The translations under genes were made by a program, and so were the position numbers. A stretch of 64,000 bases of DNA from Parafannyhessea umbonata (GTDB lineage Bacteria; Actinomycetota; Coriobacteriia; Coriobacteriales; Atopobiaceae): positions 1,922,001-1,986,000 of the forward strand of contig NZ_LT629759.1 in assembly GCF_900105025.1 (NCBI RefSeq), given 5' to 3'. Below are positions 25,532 to 35,102 of the stretch, piece after piece; within the stretch, counting starts at the first letter, position 1, and every line of letters starts with the position of its first letter. The notes beneath the pieces were generated by a model. It did not search any database. It was not told the DNA's origin and saw nothing but the letters and a program-made list of their open reading frames with translations.

Positions 25532-26731
25532 CTAGAACTCGAGGTTCTTCTCGTCAGCCTTGCTGAAGAGGTGGATGACATCGCCGCCGAACGTGAAGGA
25601 AACCTTCTCGCCCAGCTTGAAGCCACCGCGCTTCTCCTCCTTGAGATCCTGGGTCTGGACGATGACGATGACGTCCTTGCCCAGCGTGTTGAGGTGCAGG
25701 TGAATGGAGGAGCCCATCATCTCGGAGACGTCGACGGTACCGGTCACGAGCTCAGACGCGTCATCGGTAAGGGTGACGTGCTCCGGACGGATGCCAAGCG
25801 TGACGTCCTGCGGGGCGACGCCCTTGGCGGCGAGACGCTTCTGCTTTGCCTCGCTGGGAACGAACGTGGCGTCGCCAACCTTGACCTTGTAGGTGTCGCC
25901 GTCCTTGGTGAGCTTCGCGTCGAAGAAGTTCATCTGCGGAACGCCGATGAAGCCTGCGACGAAGAGGTTCGCGGGGTGGTCGAACAGCTCCTGCGGGGTG
26001 CCGACCTGCTGGACGACGCCGTCCCTCATGATCACGATGCGGTCGCCGAGGGTCATGGCCTCGGTCTGGTCGTGCGTGACGTAGATGAACGTGGTGTCGA
26101 TGCGCTGGCGGAGCTTGATGATCTCTGCACGCATCTGGTTGCGGAGCTTTGCGTCCAGGTTGGAGAGCGGCTCGTCCATGAGCAGGACCTTCGGCTCACG
26201 CACGATGGCGCGGCCGATGGCGACGCGCTGGCGCTGGCCGCCGGACAGTGCCTTCGGCTTGCGGTCGAGGTACTCGGTGATGCCCAGGATGGAGGCAGCC
26301 TCCTCGACCTTCTTGTCAATCTCGTCCTTCGGGACGTTGCGCAGCTTCAGGGGGAACGCCATGTTCTCGCGCACGGTCATGTGCGGATACAGGGCGTAGC
26401 TCTGGAAGACCATGGCGATGTCGCGGTCCTTGGGGGCCACGTCGTTCATGAGCTTGCCGTCGATGTACAGCTCGCCAGAGGTGATCTCCTCCAGGCCGGC
26501 CACCATGCGCAGCGTGGTGGACTTGCCGCAGCCGGACGGGCCAACAAGCACGATGAACTCTCGGTCGGCGATGTCGAGGTTGAAGTCCTCGACGGCGAGG
26601 ACGCCGCCCTCGACCTGCTTGAGGTTGCTCTTCTTCTTGGGAGCATCCTTCTTCTTGCCGAAGAGGTGCTTCTTCTCACCCTCGATGTTGGGGTAGATCT
26701 TCTCGATGTGCTTCAGGCTTACCTCTGCCAT
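25532..26731 (-). CDS. sugar ABC transporter ATP-binding protein (MalK/UgpC/MsmX type)
   Basis: ATPase for carbohydrate ABC importers. 399 residues. It has Walker A GPSGCGKST, signature LSGGQRQRVAIGRA, Walker B VLLMDEPLSNLDA, and a C-terminal TOBE/MalK regulatory domain. A Lys-rich insert (about residues 16-41, GEKKHLFGKKKDAPKKK) splits the first beta strands, which is unusual. Its ATG overlaps the malQ stop (TAATG). It is the last gene of the operon and probably serves the two permeases upstream, possibly other sugar importers too. Confidence 0.93.
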   Translation of the reverse strand: MAEVSLKHIEKIYPNIEGEKKHLFGKKKDAPKKKSNLKQVEGGVLAVEDFNLDIADREFIVLVGPSGCGKSTTLRMVAGLEEITSGELYIDGKLMNDVAPKDRDIAMVFQSYALYPHMTVRENMAFPLKLRNVPKDEIDKKVEEAASILGITEYLDRKPKALSGGQRQRVAIGRAIVREPKVLLMDEPLSNLDAKLRNQMRAEIIKLRQRIDTTFIYVTHDQTEAMTLGDRIVIMRDGVVQQVGTPQELFDHPANLFVAGFIGVPQMNFFDAKLTKDGDTYKVKVGDATFVPSEAKQKRLAAKGVAPQDVTLGIRPEHVTLTDDASELVTGTVDVSEMMGSSIHLHLNTLGKDVIVIVQTQDLKEEKRGGFKLGEKVSFTFGGDVIHLFSKADEKNLEF

Positions 26732-28221
26732 TAGCGTCTCACGTCCCTTCCATACATATGGGTCATCGCGGCGATGCGCTTAGTGAGCCCGGGCGTGATC
26801 TGCCCCGGCAAAAGCCTCCACTGCCAGTTCCCACCAAGGGTCCCAGGCAAGTTGGTCCGCGCCTCGGAACCCAACTCCAGATAGTCTTGCATTTGCGCCA
26901 CGAAGAGCTCCGCGACGCTGGACATGCCACCCCTGATGACGCCCCACGAGAAGCCCTCCCCCTCGTTGAGCCCCAGGTACTTGGTGGCAAGCTCGACATC
27001 AGCCGCATCGGCCTCCGACCTCCAGCCCTCGACGGTCTGGTTGTCGTGCGTACCGGTGTAGCAGACACAGTGCGGAGAGAATGCGTGCGGCAGGTAGTCG
27101 CTCACGTCGCGGGAGTCGAAGCCAAGCTCTAGCACCTTCATGCCCGGCATGCCCGAGTCCGCGAGCAGCTGACGCACCTCCGGCGTGGTGTAGCCAAGGT
27201 CCTCCGCGATGAAGCTCACGTTGGGGAACGCCTTCTCCAGCGTCCCGACCAGCTTCATGCCCGGTCCCTTGACCCAGCGGCCGTTGCGCGCGGTCTTGTC
27301 GCCGTACGGCACCGCCCAGTAGCTCTCAATCCCACGGAAGTGGTCGATGCGGATGGAGTCGTACAGGTTCGCAGCGCCCTTGATGCGGTTGACCCACCAG
27401 GCAAAGCCGTCCTTCTCCATGGCGTCGTAGTCGTAGAGCGGATTGCCCCACAGCTGTCCGTCCGCGGAGAAGTAATCTGGCGGAACGCCCGCAACCTCGA
27501 CGGGCACGTTCTTCTCGTCCAGCTGGAACATGGTGGGGTTCGCCCACACGTCCGCGGAGTCCAGCGCGACGTAGATGGGGAGGTCGCCCAGGACCTTGAC
27601 CCCCTTTGCGTGCGCATAGCGCTTCAACTGATCCCACTGGGTGTAGAAGAGGAACTGCTCGAACTCGTAGAACTCGATCTCGTCCGCAAGCTCGGACGTG
27701 TACCTGGCCACGGCGTCCTCCTCGCGAAGACGGATGCCGTCATCGGGCCACTCGATCCACGGCTTGAGGTCGAAGCGACGCTTTACCGCCATGAACAGGG
27801 CATAGTCGGCCAGCCAAGACCCGTTCTCAACCACAAACTCCTCGAAGAGCCGGCGGTTGCCGTTGCGTCCTCGCTCGAATGCGCGGCGCAGCAGCGGCTC
27901 GCGCCTCTGGAAGAGAAGGGCGTAGTCGACCTTGCTGGGATCGCCGCCCCAGTCCACGGCCTCGACCTCCTCCCTCGTGAGGAGCCCGTCCTCGACCAGG
28001 TAGTCCAGATCGATGAAGTAAGGGTTTCCCGCGAAGGTAGAGGGGCTCTGGTACGGGGAGTCACCGTAGCTGGTCGGTCCGACCGGCAGCATCTGCCACC
28101 AGGTCTGGCCGGACTCGGACAGGAAGTCCACGAACTCGCGGGCCTCCTTGCCCAGGGTGCCGATCCCATACGCCGTCGGGAGCGCGTAGATCGGAAGAAT
28201 TGTGCCGCACGAACGATCCAT
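26731..28221 (-). CDS. malQ: 4-alpha-glucanotransferase (amylomaltase)
   Basis: GH77 enzyme that disproportionates maltodextrins, releasing glucose. 496 residues, full length. Motifs: GEPLWGNP-like GQLWGNPLYDYDAM, the nucleophile in IRIDHFRG, the acid/base in FIAEDLG, and GTHDNQTVEGW. There is no signal peptide, so it is cytoplasmic. It starts 6 nt after the permease stop and overlaps the ATPase start by one base. It processes glucans imported by the neighbouring ABC system. Confidence 0.96.
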   Translation of the reverse strand: MDRSCGTILPIYALPTAYGIGTLGKEAREFVDFLSESGQTWWQMLPVGPTSYGDSPYQSPSTFAGNPYFIDLDYLVEDGLLTREEVEAVDWGGDPSKVDYALLFQRREPLLRRAFERGRNGNRRLFEEFVVENGSWLADYALFMAVKRRFDLKPWIEWPDDGIRLREEDAVARYTSELADEIEFYEFEQFLFYTQWDQLKRYAHAKGVKVLGDLPIYVALDSADVWANPTMFQLDEKNVPVEVAGVPPDYFSADGQLWGNPLYDYDAMEKDGFAWWVNRIKGAANLYDSIRIDHFRGIESYWAVPYGDKTARNGRWVKGPGMKLVGTLEKAFPNVSFIAEDLGYTTPEVRQLLADSGMPGMKVLELGFDSRDVSDYLPHAFSPHCVCYTGTHDNQTVEGWRSEADAADVELATKYLGLNEGEGFSWGVIRGGMSSVAELFVAQMQDYLELGSEARTNLPGTLGGNWQWRLLPGQITPGLTKRIAAMTHMYGRDVRR

Positions 28222-28227
28222 GATTCC

Positions 28228-29091
28228 TTAGCCCTTAACGGCGCCTGCTGCGACGCCCTTGATGATGTACTTCTGCAGCGCAAGGTAGAAGACGATGACG
28301 GGGATGATGCTCAGGAGGATGAGCGCCATGGTCGCGCCAAGGTCGACCGTACCGTAGCTGCCCTTGAGGTACTGGATGTGAATGGGGATGGTGCGGTACT
28401 TGTTGATGTCAAGCACAAGGTACGGAAGCAGGTAGTCGTTCCACACCCACATGACCTCGAGGATGCCGACCGAGATGAGCGTAGGCTTCAGCATGGGCAG
28501 AACCACGCGGAAGAATGTGCGCACGGGGCCGCAGCCGTCGATGGAGGCTGCCTCCTCGATCTCGATGGGGATCGACTTGACGAAGCCGACGAACATGAAG
28601 ATTGCGAGGCCGGCGCCGAAGCCGAGGTAGACGATGGGGATGGTGAACGGGGTGTTCAGCTTGAGGACGTCCGCCGTCTTGGACAGCGTGAACATGACCA
28701 TCTGGAAGGGAACCACCATGCTGAAGATGCACAGATAGTAGATGACCTTGCAGAACTTGGAGTTCACGCGTGCGATGTACCAGGCGGCCATCGAGCAGAA
28801 GAACAGGATGAGGAAGGTAGAGAGCACCGTGATGATCACGGAGTTGGCAACGGACGCCATGAAGGGGTAGTTGCCGAACGTCATGCCCTTGATGAAGTTC
28901 GCCCAACCGGCACCGGTCTCCGCGTTCGGGAGCGCGAAGGTGTCCGTCTTCACGAAGGTGTTCTTCTTGAAGGAGTTGATGACCACCGAAACGATGGGCA
29001 GGACGTAGATGATGCAGATGATGGAGAGAACCACAGAGGCGATTGTCTTGTGACGACGCTCGGAGGTAAGGGTCTCTTGCTTGGAAGCCAT
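28228..29091 (-). CDS. ABC sugar permease, MalG type
   Basis: Inner-membrane permease of 287 residues with six predicted spans (for example IASVVLSIICIIYVLPIVSVV near the N-terminus). The EAA motif that contacts the ATPase reads EIEEAASIDGCGPVRTFFRVVLPM. It overlaps the preceding permease stop by one base (TAATG). Specificity for maltodextrins is inferred from malQ and the amylase next door. Confidence 0.92.
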   Translation of the reverse strand: MASKQETLTSERRHKTIASVVLSIICIIYVLPIVSVVINSFKKNTFVKTDTFALPNAETGAGWANFIKGMTFGNYPFMASVANSVIITVLSTFLILFFCSMAAWYIARVNSKFCKVIYYLCIFSMVVPFQMVMFTLSKTADVLKLNTPFTIPIVYLGFGAGLAIFMFVGFVKSIPIEIEEAASIDGCGPVRTFFRVVLPMLKPTLISVGILEVMWVWNDYLLPYLVLDINKYRTIPIHIQYLKGSYGTVDLGATMALILLSIIPVIVFYLALQKYIIKGVAAGAVKG

Positions 29092-30005
29092 TACTGCTGC
29101 ACCTCCCTTTTACGCGTGTACGCAAGCTGGGCGAGGCCCATGATCGCGACGAGGACGAAGAAGATGACTGCCTTGGCCTGTGCGGTGCCGCGTGCGACCG
29201 AGGCGGTTCCGTAGAACGTGTTGTAGATGTTCAGGGCGAGCATCTCGGTCGTGTGGACCGTCTCGCCGTTCGCGAGCTGCTTGAAGGGGAGACCACCGGT
29301 CAGCGCAAGGTTCTGGTCGAAGAGCTTGAAGCTGTTGGTGAGGGTGAGGAACATGCAGATGGTGATTGAGGGCATTACGTTGGGGATGGTCACCTTGAAC
29401 AGGGTCTGAGACTTGGACGCACCGTCAATCTTGGCTGCCTCGAGCATGTCCTCGGGGACGGCCTGAAGGCCGGCGATGTAGATAATCATCATGTAGCCGA
29501 CCTGCTGCCAGCACATGAGGATGACCAGGCCCCAGAAACCATACTTGGTCTCGAGGATGACGGAGGTGCCGTACCTGGACAGGATGCCGTCGAAGATCAT
29601 CGACCAGATGTAGCCCAGGACGATGCCACCGATCAGGTTGGGCGCGAAGAACACGGTACGGAAGATGTTGCTTCCCTTCAGGTTCTGCGTCAGGGCGTAC
29701 GCGACGGCGAACGCCAGCACGTTGATGAGCACGAGGCTCACGACCGCGAATCCCGCGGTGTACCAGAACGAGTACCTGAAGCTCTCGTCCGCGAACGCCG
29801 CCGCATAGTTGCCGAGCCCGATGAACTTGGCGTCGGACGTGAGGCGGAACTGGCAGAACGAGAGGTAGATGCCTTGGATGAACGGCCAGATGAAACCAAT
29901 CGTGAATGCAGCGGTGACGGGTCCAAGGAAGAGGAGGCCCCAGCGCCTGATGGACCTCACCCTCGAACTCGTCGCCGTTATCTTCTTTGTCTTTGCACTA
30001 CTCAT
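29091..30005 (-). CDS. ABC sugar permease, MalF type
   Basis: 304 residues from MSSAKTKK; an upstream in-frame ATG would add four residues. Six predicted spans begin WGLLFLGPVTAAFTIGFIWPF. The EAA motif is MLEAAKIDGASKSQTLFKVTIPNV. It is a heterodimer partner of the MalG-type permease. It lies 62 nt downstream of the binding-protein gene. Confidence 0.92.
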   Translation of the reverse strand: MSSAKTKKITATSSRVRSIRRWGLLFLGPVTAAFTIGFIWPFIQGIYLSFCQFRLTSDAKFIGLGNYAAAFADESFRYSFWYTAGFAVVSLVLINVLAFAVAYALTQNLKGSNIFRTVFFAPNLIGGIVLGYIWSMIFDGILSRYGTSVILETKYGFWGLVILMCWQQVGYMMIIYIAGLQAVPEDMLEAAKIDGASKSQTLFKVTIPNVMPSITICMFLTLTNSFKLFDQNLALTGGLPFKQLANGETVHTTEMLALNIYNTFYGTASVARGTAQAKAVIFFVLVAIMGLAQLAYTRKREVQQ

Positions 30006-30079
30006 AAACGCTCCCAAAAAGAAGGGGGCCGGGCGGGCGAACGTCCGCCCGGTCCCCAGAGGCTTACCCGAGCCTAAGG

Positions 30080-31435
30080 CTATGCGTTAGCCTTCTTGTA
30101 CTGGGTCGCCCAGCCGTCAACGAAGGCGGTCTTGAACTTGTCCCAGTTCTCGTCGTTCTGCTTGGAGTTGTAGTCGTTCAGAGCGGAGACAAGGCCGGCG
30201 CGGTAGGTGTCGACGTTCGGCTCGAAGTTGGTCGCCCAGTCCATGACGTAGTTGCCCGCGTCGGTGTACTCGGCAGAGCGCTTCAGCCAGCCGTTCGTGG
30301 ACTCGGCGGCGTCCTTGAACGGCATGATGCCGAGCTGCTCGACAAGGGCCTTGGAGGCGTCGGGGTCGGAGACGAGCCACATCAGGAAGTCCATGGAGGC
30401 CTTCTGGTCCTTCTTGGAGGCGTTCTTGTTGATAGCCCAGCAGTTCTCGGTGCCGTTGTTGAGGCCGGCCTTCTCCTCGCCCTTGACGCCGCAGTAGTAC
30501 GGAAGCATCGTGGTGTTCTTGACGGACTTGGTGATGTCGGCGTAGTCCCAGGACCCGGTCAGATAGAACGTAGCCTTGCCGTCCTTGAACTGCTGCGCGG
30601 GATCGTGGCCGCCGGTTGCGAGCTGATCGGGAGCGGTGACGGAGTTGTTGATGATGAGGTCGTAGAGGTTCTTGAAGTTCGGCAGGTAGGTGCCCTCGAT
30701 GGTAGCGGGGGTCTCCTTCCACTTGTCCTTGCTGGCGCCGTCGCCCTTGTGCTCCTCATAGAAGAACTCGAGGTTGGCGAGGTGGCCAGTGACACGCCAG
30801 GACGAGGCGTCGTCCATGTCGGTGGCCGCGAAGGCGTCGAAGCCGTTGGCCTTGGCGTTCTTGTGGATGTCCTCGACGACGGCCTTCAGGGTGTCGAAGT
30901 TCTTGATCTCGTCGACGGAGTGGCCGGCCTTCGTGATGTTGTCGACGTTGGCGACGATGCCATAGCACTCGTAGCAGTAGCCGACGGAGACGAGCTTTCC
31001 GCTGTCATCGTACTGGTTGTACTCGTCGGTGGTCTGAGCCTTGGCGATATCGGTGTCCTTGAGGTCGAGGGCGTAGTCGTTCCACTCCTTGACGCCAGCC
31101 TGGTTACCGATGACGAAGATGGTCGGGGCCTCGGACTTGTCCATCTCGGAGGTCAGGGTCTTCTCGTAGTCGCCGGAGGCAGCGGTGACGATCTTCACCT
31201 TGACGTCCTTGGCCTTGGCATACTTCTTGCCGAGCTTCTGGATGGTCTCGTCAATCTCGGGCTTGAAGTTCAGCCAGTAAACGGTGCCATTCTTGCCAGA
31301 GCCGTAGGTCTTGCCGGCGCCGGACTTGCTGGAATCGTTTCCAGACTCACCGGAGCAGGCGGCGAGGCCGAGGCCCGCGACGACCGCGGCGGTTCCGCTC
31401 AGGAAACCCTTACGAGAAATTGGCTTGTCAAACAT
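30080..31435 (-). CDS. extracellular sugar-binding lipoprotein (MalE type)
   Basis: Captures sugar outside the cell. 451 residues from the ATG at 31435, which follows GGAGGG; an in-frame extension upstream is unlikely. The signal peptide has a twin-basic start (SRKGFLSGTAAVVAGLGL) and the lipobox LAAC with Cys27. The mature protein contains the family pattern DGKATFYLTGSWDYADI and GTENCWAIN. It is the first transporter gene after the LacI regulator, with a short hairpin ahead of it. Confidence 0.93.
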   Translation of the reverse strand: MFDKPISRKGFLSGTAAVVAGLGLAACSGESGNDSSKSGAGKTYGSGKNGTVYWLNFKPEIDETIQKLGKKYAKAKDVKVKIVTAASGDYEKTLTSEMDKSEAPTIFVIGNQAGVKEWNDYALDLKDTDIAKAQTTDEYNQYDDSGKLVSVGYCYECYGIVANVDNITKAGHSVDEIKNFDTLKAVVEDIHKNAKANGFDAFAATDMDDASSWRVTGHLANLEFFYEEHKGDGASKDKWKETPATIEGTYLPNFKNLYDLIINNSVTAPDQLATGGHDPAQQFKDGKATFYLTGSWDYADITKSVKNTTMLPYYCGVKGEEKAGLNNGTENCWAINKNASKKDQKASMDFLMWLVSDPDASKALVEQLGIMPFKDAAESTNGWLKRSAEYTDAGNYVMDWATNFEPNVDTYRAGLVSALNDYNSKQNDENWDKFKTAFVDGWATQYKKANA

Positions 31436-31484
31436 AAGAACCCTCCTACGTTTTCCTTCACGCACCCTCCCTTAGGTGCGAGAA

Positions 31485-32501
31485 TTACCTTTTTGCCGGC
31501 CCGACGGTCCCACCGGACCGCTGGGTCGTCTTGAGCCTGACGTGCTCGTTCTGAGACTTGCCCTCCAAGACGTCCACCAGCAGCCGCACAGCCTCCTGGC
31601 CCATGGTTTCCTGGGGCTGGCAGAGCGTGGTGAGCGTAGGGACCGTATATTGGGACATCTCGATGCCGTCGATCGCGATGACAGAGTAGTCGTCGGGAAC
31701 GGTGGCACCGGTGTCGAAGATCGCCTTCATGGCCGCGATGGCCAGCGTGTCGGCGATGGAGAAAATCGCTGTGAAGTCGAGGCCCTCCTCGATGGCCTCC
31801 TTGACGCTCTCGTATGCGGAGCTCATCAAGAAGCCGTTCGTCTTGAGGACGAGACTGAGGTCGAGTGGGATGCCCGCATCCTCCAGCGCCTGGCAGTAGC
31901 CGTCGTACCGTAGCTGACTGATGGACTGGTCGTCCGTCGCGGACAGCAGGCATGCGATGCGCGTATGGCCGGCATCGATGAGGGCATGGACGGCCTTGTA
32001 CGCCTCGGCCTTGTCGTTGATGGAGACGGAGGAGTAGGCGTCCTTTGGGAGGTCGCCAAAGTGATTGGTGTACGAGCAGCACACGAACGGAACGCCGATG
32101 GACTGCGCGTCATCCGTGGAATAGTCAAACCTGCCGCCCAAAAGCACGACGCCCTTTAGGCGCTTCGTGCGCGCAAGCTCCGCCGCCTCGGCTATCTCGT
32201 CACCAGCGGAGGAGAGCTGGCGCGACGCGATGCCGTAGCCGCGAAGCTCCGCAGTGTGCTCTATGGCGTGCTCGATGGGGGTGTAGAACGGGTTGGTGCC
32301 GCCACGGACGATGACGCCAATGGTGTCAGACTGGTTCATGGCAAGGTCGCGAGCGCTCCTGTTGGGAACGTAGCGCAGCGCGCGGGCGGCGTCCAGAACC
32401 TTGTTGCGCATGTCCTCGCTCACGTCCGGGTGGCCGTTGAGCGCACGGGAGACCGTGCTGACCGAGACCCCACAGTACGCTGCGACATCCTTGATGGTCA
32501 A
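31485..32501 (-). CDS. LacI-family transcriptional regulator
   Basis: 338 residues. The N-terminal HTH reads MTIKDVAAYCGVSVSTVSRALNG, followed by the hinge YVPNRSARDLAMNQS and a periplasmic-binding-protein-like sugar domain (about 60-330). It heads the operon for glucan uptake and is divergent from the GH13 amylase, so it probably controls both through operators in the gap (32558-32600). It is most like MalR-type regulators by context. Confidence 0.93.
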   Translation of the reverse strand: MTIKDVAAYCGVSVSTVSRALNGHPDVSEDMRNKVLDAARALRYVPNRSARDLAMNQSDTIGVIVRGGTNPFYTPIEHAIEHTAELRGYGIASRQLSSAGDEIAEAAELARTKRLKGVVLLGGRFDYSTDDAQSIGVPFVCCSYTNHFGDLPKDAYSSVSINDKAEAYKAVHALIDAGHTRIACLLSATDDQSISQLRYDGYCQALEDAGIPLDLSLVLKTNGFLMSSAYESVKEAIEEGLDFTAIFSIADTLAIAAMKAIFDTGATVPDDYSVIAIDGIEMSQYTVPTLTTLCQPQETMGQEAVRLLVDVLEGKSQNEHVRLKTTQRSGGTVGPAKR

Positions 32502-32551
32502 CGCCGGTCCCTCCCCTCATGAACTTGTTCTGGCGTTTCGTACCGATTCAC

Positions 32552-32600
32552 AAAACTGGTATGAAACCAGCTGCGGGAACGTTTCTGGTAACGTTTCCAG
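32552..32600. promoter_or_regulatory. LacI-type operators between regulator and amylase
   Basis: Two AACGTT-centred sites lie 12 bp apart (32578-32583 and 32590-32595). The second reads TGGAAACGTTACCA on the minus strand, a good cre/LacI-type palindrome. A third dyad, CTGGTATGAAACCAG, lies just left (32557-32571). The rest of the 357-nt gap (32502-32858) holds no gene. Confidence 0.6.
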
Positions 32601-32858
32601 TAAGCCCATTGAAGCACTTGCATGGAGATTCGGTCAAGGGCGAGAGGGGGTAATTTCCGGGAACGGGCGGTGAACGGACGAAAATCGCGGGTGAGTAGCA
32701 ATCGCGTCAAAAAAGTGGGAACGAACGCCCTCGGGCGAGAAACAAAAGGGCACACGCCCGCAGCGGGCACAATGGCCTATGCTATCGCGTGACCGCGGCC
32801 GCCCGGATGCCGCGGGCTAAGCGGCGCGGGCGCCGCAGCAAATCCAAGGAGGAAGCGT

Positions 32859-34196
32859 ATGCCGGCAGACACAAACCCCATGCTGCAGAAGCAGGTAATC
32901 TATTCCATCTTCGTACGCAACCACACCAAGGAGGGCACGTTCCTCTCGGTCATACCCGACCTCGACCGCATACGCAACCTGGGCGTCGACGTGGTGTGGC
33001 TCATGCCGATCCACCCCACGGGCGAGAAAGGCCGCAAGGGCACGCTCGGAAGCCCGTACGCAAACCGCGACTACCGCGCAGTGAACCCGGAGTACGGCAC
33101 GCTGGAAGACTTCAGGCGACTGGTGGACGCAATCCACGCACGCGGCATGAGGTGCATCATCGACGTGGTATACAACCACACGTCCCCCGATTCCGTGCTG
33201 TTTGAGCAGCACCCGGAGTTCTTCTATCGCAAGCCGGACGGTAGGCCCGGCAACCATGTGGGCGACTGGTCCGACGTAATCGACCTGGACTACGGCACGC
33301 CCGGCAACTGGAACAAGCCGCTGTGGGACTATCAGATCGAATCGCTGTGCTACTGGGCGACCATGGTGGACGGCTTCCGCTGCGACGTGGCGTCCTTCGT
33401 GCCCGTGGAGTTCTGGAAGGCCGCGCGCGAGGCCGTGGCGAAGGTGCGCCCCGACGCCATCTGGCTGGCCGAGACCGTGCACCGCTCGTTTGGCAAGGCG
33501 TGCCGCGCGCTGGGCATGTGCTGCGCCCGCGACACGGAGGCGTTCGAGGCGTTCGACATCGAGTACTCCTACGACGTGCAGGAGACGTTCGACGACTACC
33601 TGCGCGGCAAGGCGACGCTCAGCCACTACCTGGACCTGGTTGACTTTCAGGACTGCGCGTACCCCGCGTACTACAACAAGCTGCGCTACCTCGAGAACCA
33701 TGACCTGCCGCGCATTGCGGGATGGGACAGCGACCCCCGCGACCTGCGCAACCTTACCGCCATGGCCTACTTCCTGAAAGGCACGACCCTGCTGTACGCC
33801 GGCCAGGAGGTCGCGGCGGAGCACCAGCCCAGCCTGTTTGACCGTGACACCGTGGACTGGACCGTGCGCTGCGACCTGAGCGGACTCATGCGCACGCTGT
33901 ATGGCATCAAGCGCGACGTGTTGCAGCCGACGGACTACTGCCATGCCACGGCGGACGACGAGAAGAACGTGGCGGTCATCTATCGAGACGACATTCGCGA
34001 GGAGGCGGGCGAAACCCCTCGCACCGTTGGCGTATTCAGCCTGAAGGGCGAGGCCACCCGCGTTGCCGTCGACGTTGCGGACGGCACGTACAAGAACCTG
34101 ATTGACGGGTCCGACGTGACGGTGAGCGACGGCGAGCTTGCGTGCGACGGCGAGCCCGTCATCATGCGCTGCCCGCGCCCGGAGCTCGCGGTGTAG
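32859..34196 (+). CDS. cytoplasmic GH13 alpha-amylase-family enzyme
   Basis: Glycoside hydrolase of 445 residues. GH13 signatures: DVVYNHTS (region I), DGFRCDVAS (region II, Asp nucleophile), AIWLAETVH (region III, Glu acid/base) and LENHDLPR (region IV). The C-terminal beta domain is present. There is no signal peptide, so it acts inside the cell, probably on imported maltodextrins. The ATG follows AAGGAGG. It is divergent from the LacI operon and likely co-controlled. Confidence 0.93.
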   Translation: MPADTNPMLQKQVIYSIFVRNHTKEGTFLSVIPDLDRIRNLGVDVVWLMPIHPTGEKGRKGTLGSPYANRDYRAVNPEYGTLEDFRRLVDAIHARGMRCIIDVVYNHTSPDSVLFEQHPEFFYRKPDGRPGNHVGDWSDVIDLDYGTPGNWNKPLWDYQIESLCYWATMVDGFRCDVASFVPVEFWKAAREAVAKVRPDAIWLAETVHRSFGKACRALGMCCARDTEAFEAFDIEYSYDVQETFDDYLRGKATLSHYLDLVDFQDCAYPAYYNKLRYLENHDLPRIAGWDSDPRDLRNLTAMAYFLKGTTLLYAGQEVAAEHQPSLFDRDTVDWTVRCDLSGLMRTLYGIKRDVLQPTDYCHATADDEKNVAVIYRDDIREEAGETPRTVGVFSLKGEATRVAVDVADGTYKNLIDGSDVTVSDGELACDGEPVIMRCPRPELAV

Positions 34197-34277
34197 CGAC
34201 CCGGCGGCGGCGCTCCGCGCCAAATGCGGCGAAGCGCCATGCGCAAGGTGACATGCACGCAAGCCATGTGCGACATA

Positions 34278-34313
34278 AGGGGGGGGCGGCGCTCAACCGA
34301 GCGTCGCCCCCCC
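34278..34313. terminator. GC-rich hairpin after amylase
   Basis: GGGGGGCGGCGCTC / GAGCGTCGCCCCCC with loop AACC, between convergent amylase and hsp20. Confidence 0.6.
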
Positions 34314-34408
34314 GTGCGTTACGGCCGGCCGCGTTCTCGCGGCGCGGGCCATGCACCGGGCACACCCTCTGGTGCACCCCAGATGCGCAGCGCTACTCGA
34401 TAGTGACG

Positions 34409-34834
34409 CTACTCGATGGTGACCTTCGTCACGTTGGACTGCCTCTGCTGCTTGGGGACGTTCACCGTAAGGACGCCGCCCTCGAGCTTGGCGGAAAGCC
34501 CTTCTCGCGCGGCGTCCTTAAGGTACACGCCACGGGACGCCTGCCACTCCGAGGTCTCCTTCTGCAGGTAGGTCCTGCTCTTCTTCTCGTCGGACTCCTT
34601 CTTGTCCACGCTGATGGAGAGGCGACCCTCGTTAAGCTCCACGTCTACCTGGTCCTTCGTGACGCCTGGCAGCTCCGCGGAGACCACGTACGCGTCACCT
34701 GCGTCCTCCACGTCCATCTTGAAGCCGTAGTCACCGGTAACCTTTGCCAGGGGCGCGAAGAAATCGTCCATGGAGTCGAACGGCCAGCTGCGAAGTGCCC
34801 TGTCAAGGCTTGTGTACGGAATCATGCTCGTCAT
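34409..34834 (-). CDS. Hsp20/alpha-crystallin small heat-shock protein
   Basis: ATP-independent chaperone that holds unfolding proteins. 141 residues from the ATG at 34834 (GGGAG 8 nt upstream). The alpha-crystallin domain spans about 35-135 with AYVVSAELPGVTKDQVDVEL and the consensus AKLEGGVLTVNVPK. The C-terminal IxI/V tail is VTKVTIE. It has an upstream element (34970-34994) shared with dnaK and clpB, so it likely belongs to the same heat-shock regulon. Confidence 0.93.
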   Translation of the reverse strand: MTSMIPYTSLDRALRSWPFDSMDDFFAPLAKVTGDYGFKMDVEDAGDAYVVSAELPGVTKDQVDVELNEGRLSISVDKKESDEKKSRTYLQKETSEWQASRGVYLKDAAREGLSAKLEGGVLTVNVPKQQRQSNVTKVTIE

Positions 34835-34969
34835 GACTATCACTCCCTATGGTTGGTGGCGCCCGCCTTTCGGCGCCGTCGTGCGCTTTTGCGTTCGTAG
34901 ATGTTTGTTCCCGCGGGTGCCTGATTTAAACACGTAAAGCAAGGTTTTCTTAGCGACACAAGCTCATCA

Positions 34970-34994
34970 AATCTAAGCGTGCTTGTACTAGGTT
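34970..34994. promoter_or_regulatory. heat-shock inverted repeat upstream of hsp20
   Basis: AATCTAA-N11-CTAGGTT, matching the dnaK and clpB elements with two changes in the right arm. It is 136 nt upstream of hsp20. Confidence 0.5.
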
Positions 34995-35102
34995 TCTATT
35001 TATGTTTGCTTACTGCTTAGCGGAGTTTGGCTGGAGGTCTTTCGTGCGCGATATGCTAAATTCCATCCAGTAGCATCTTGCGAGCGAACACAGAGGCACG
35101 CA

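Noticed and set aside
32859-34196. Amylase considered as a secreted enzyme
   Set aside because: No signal peptide or lipobox at the N-terminus, which starts MPADTNPMLQKQVIYS.
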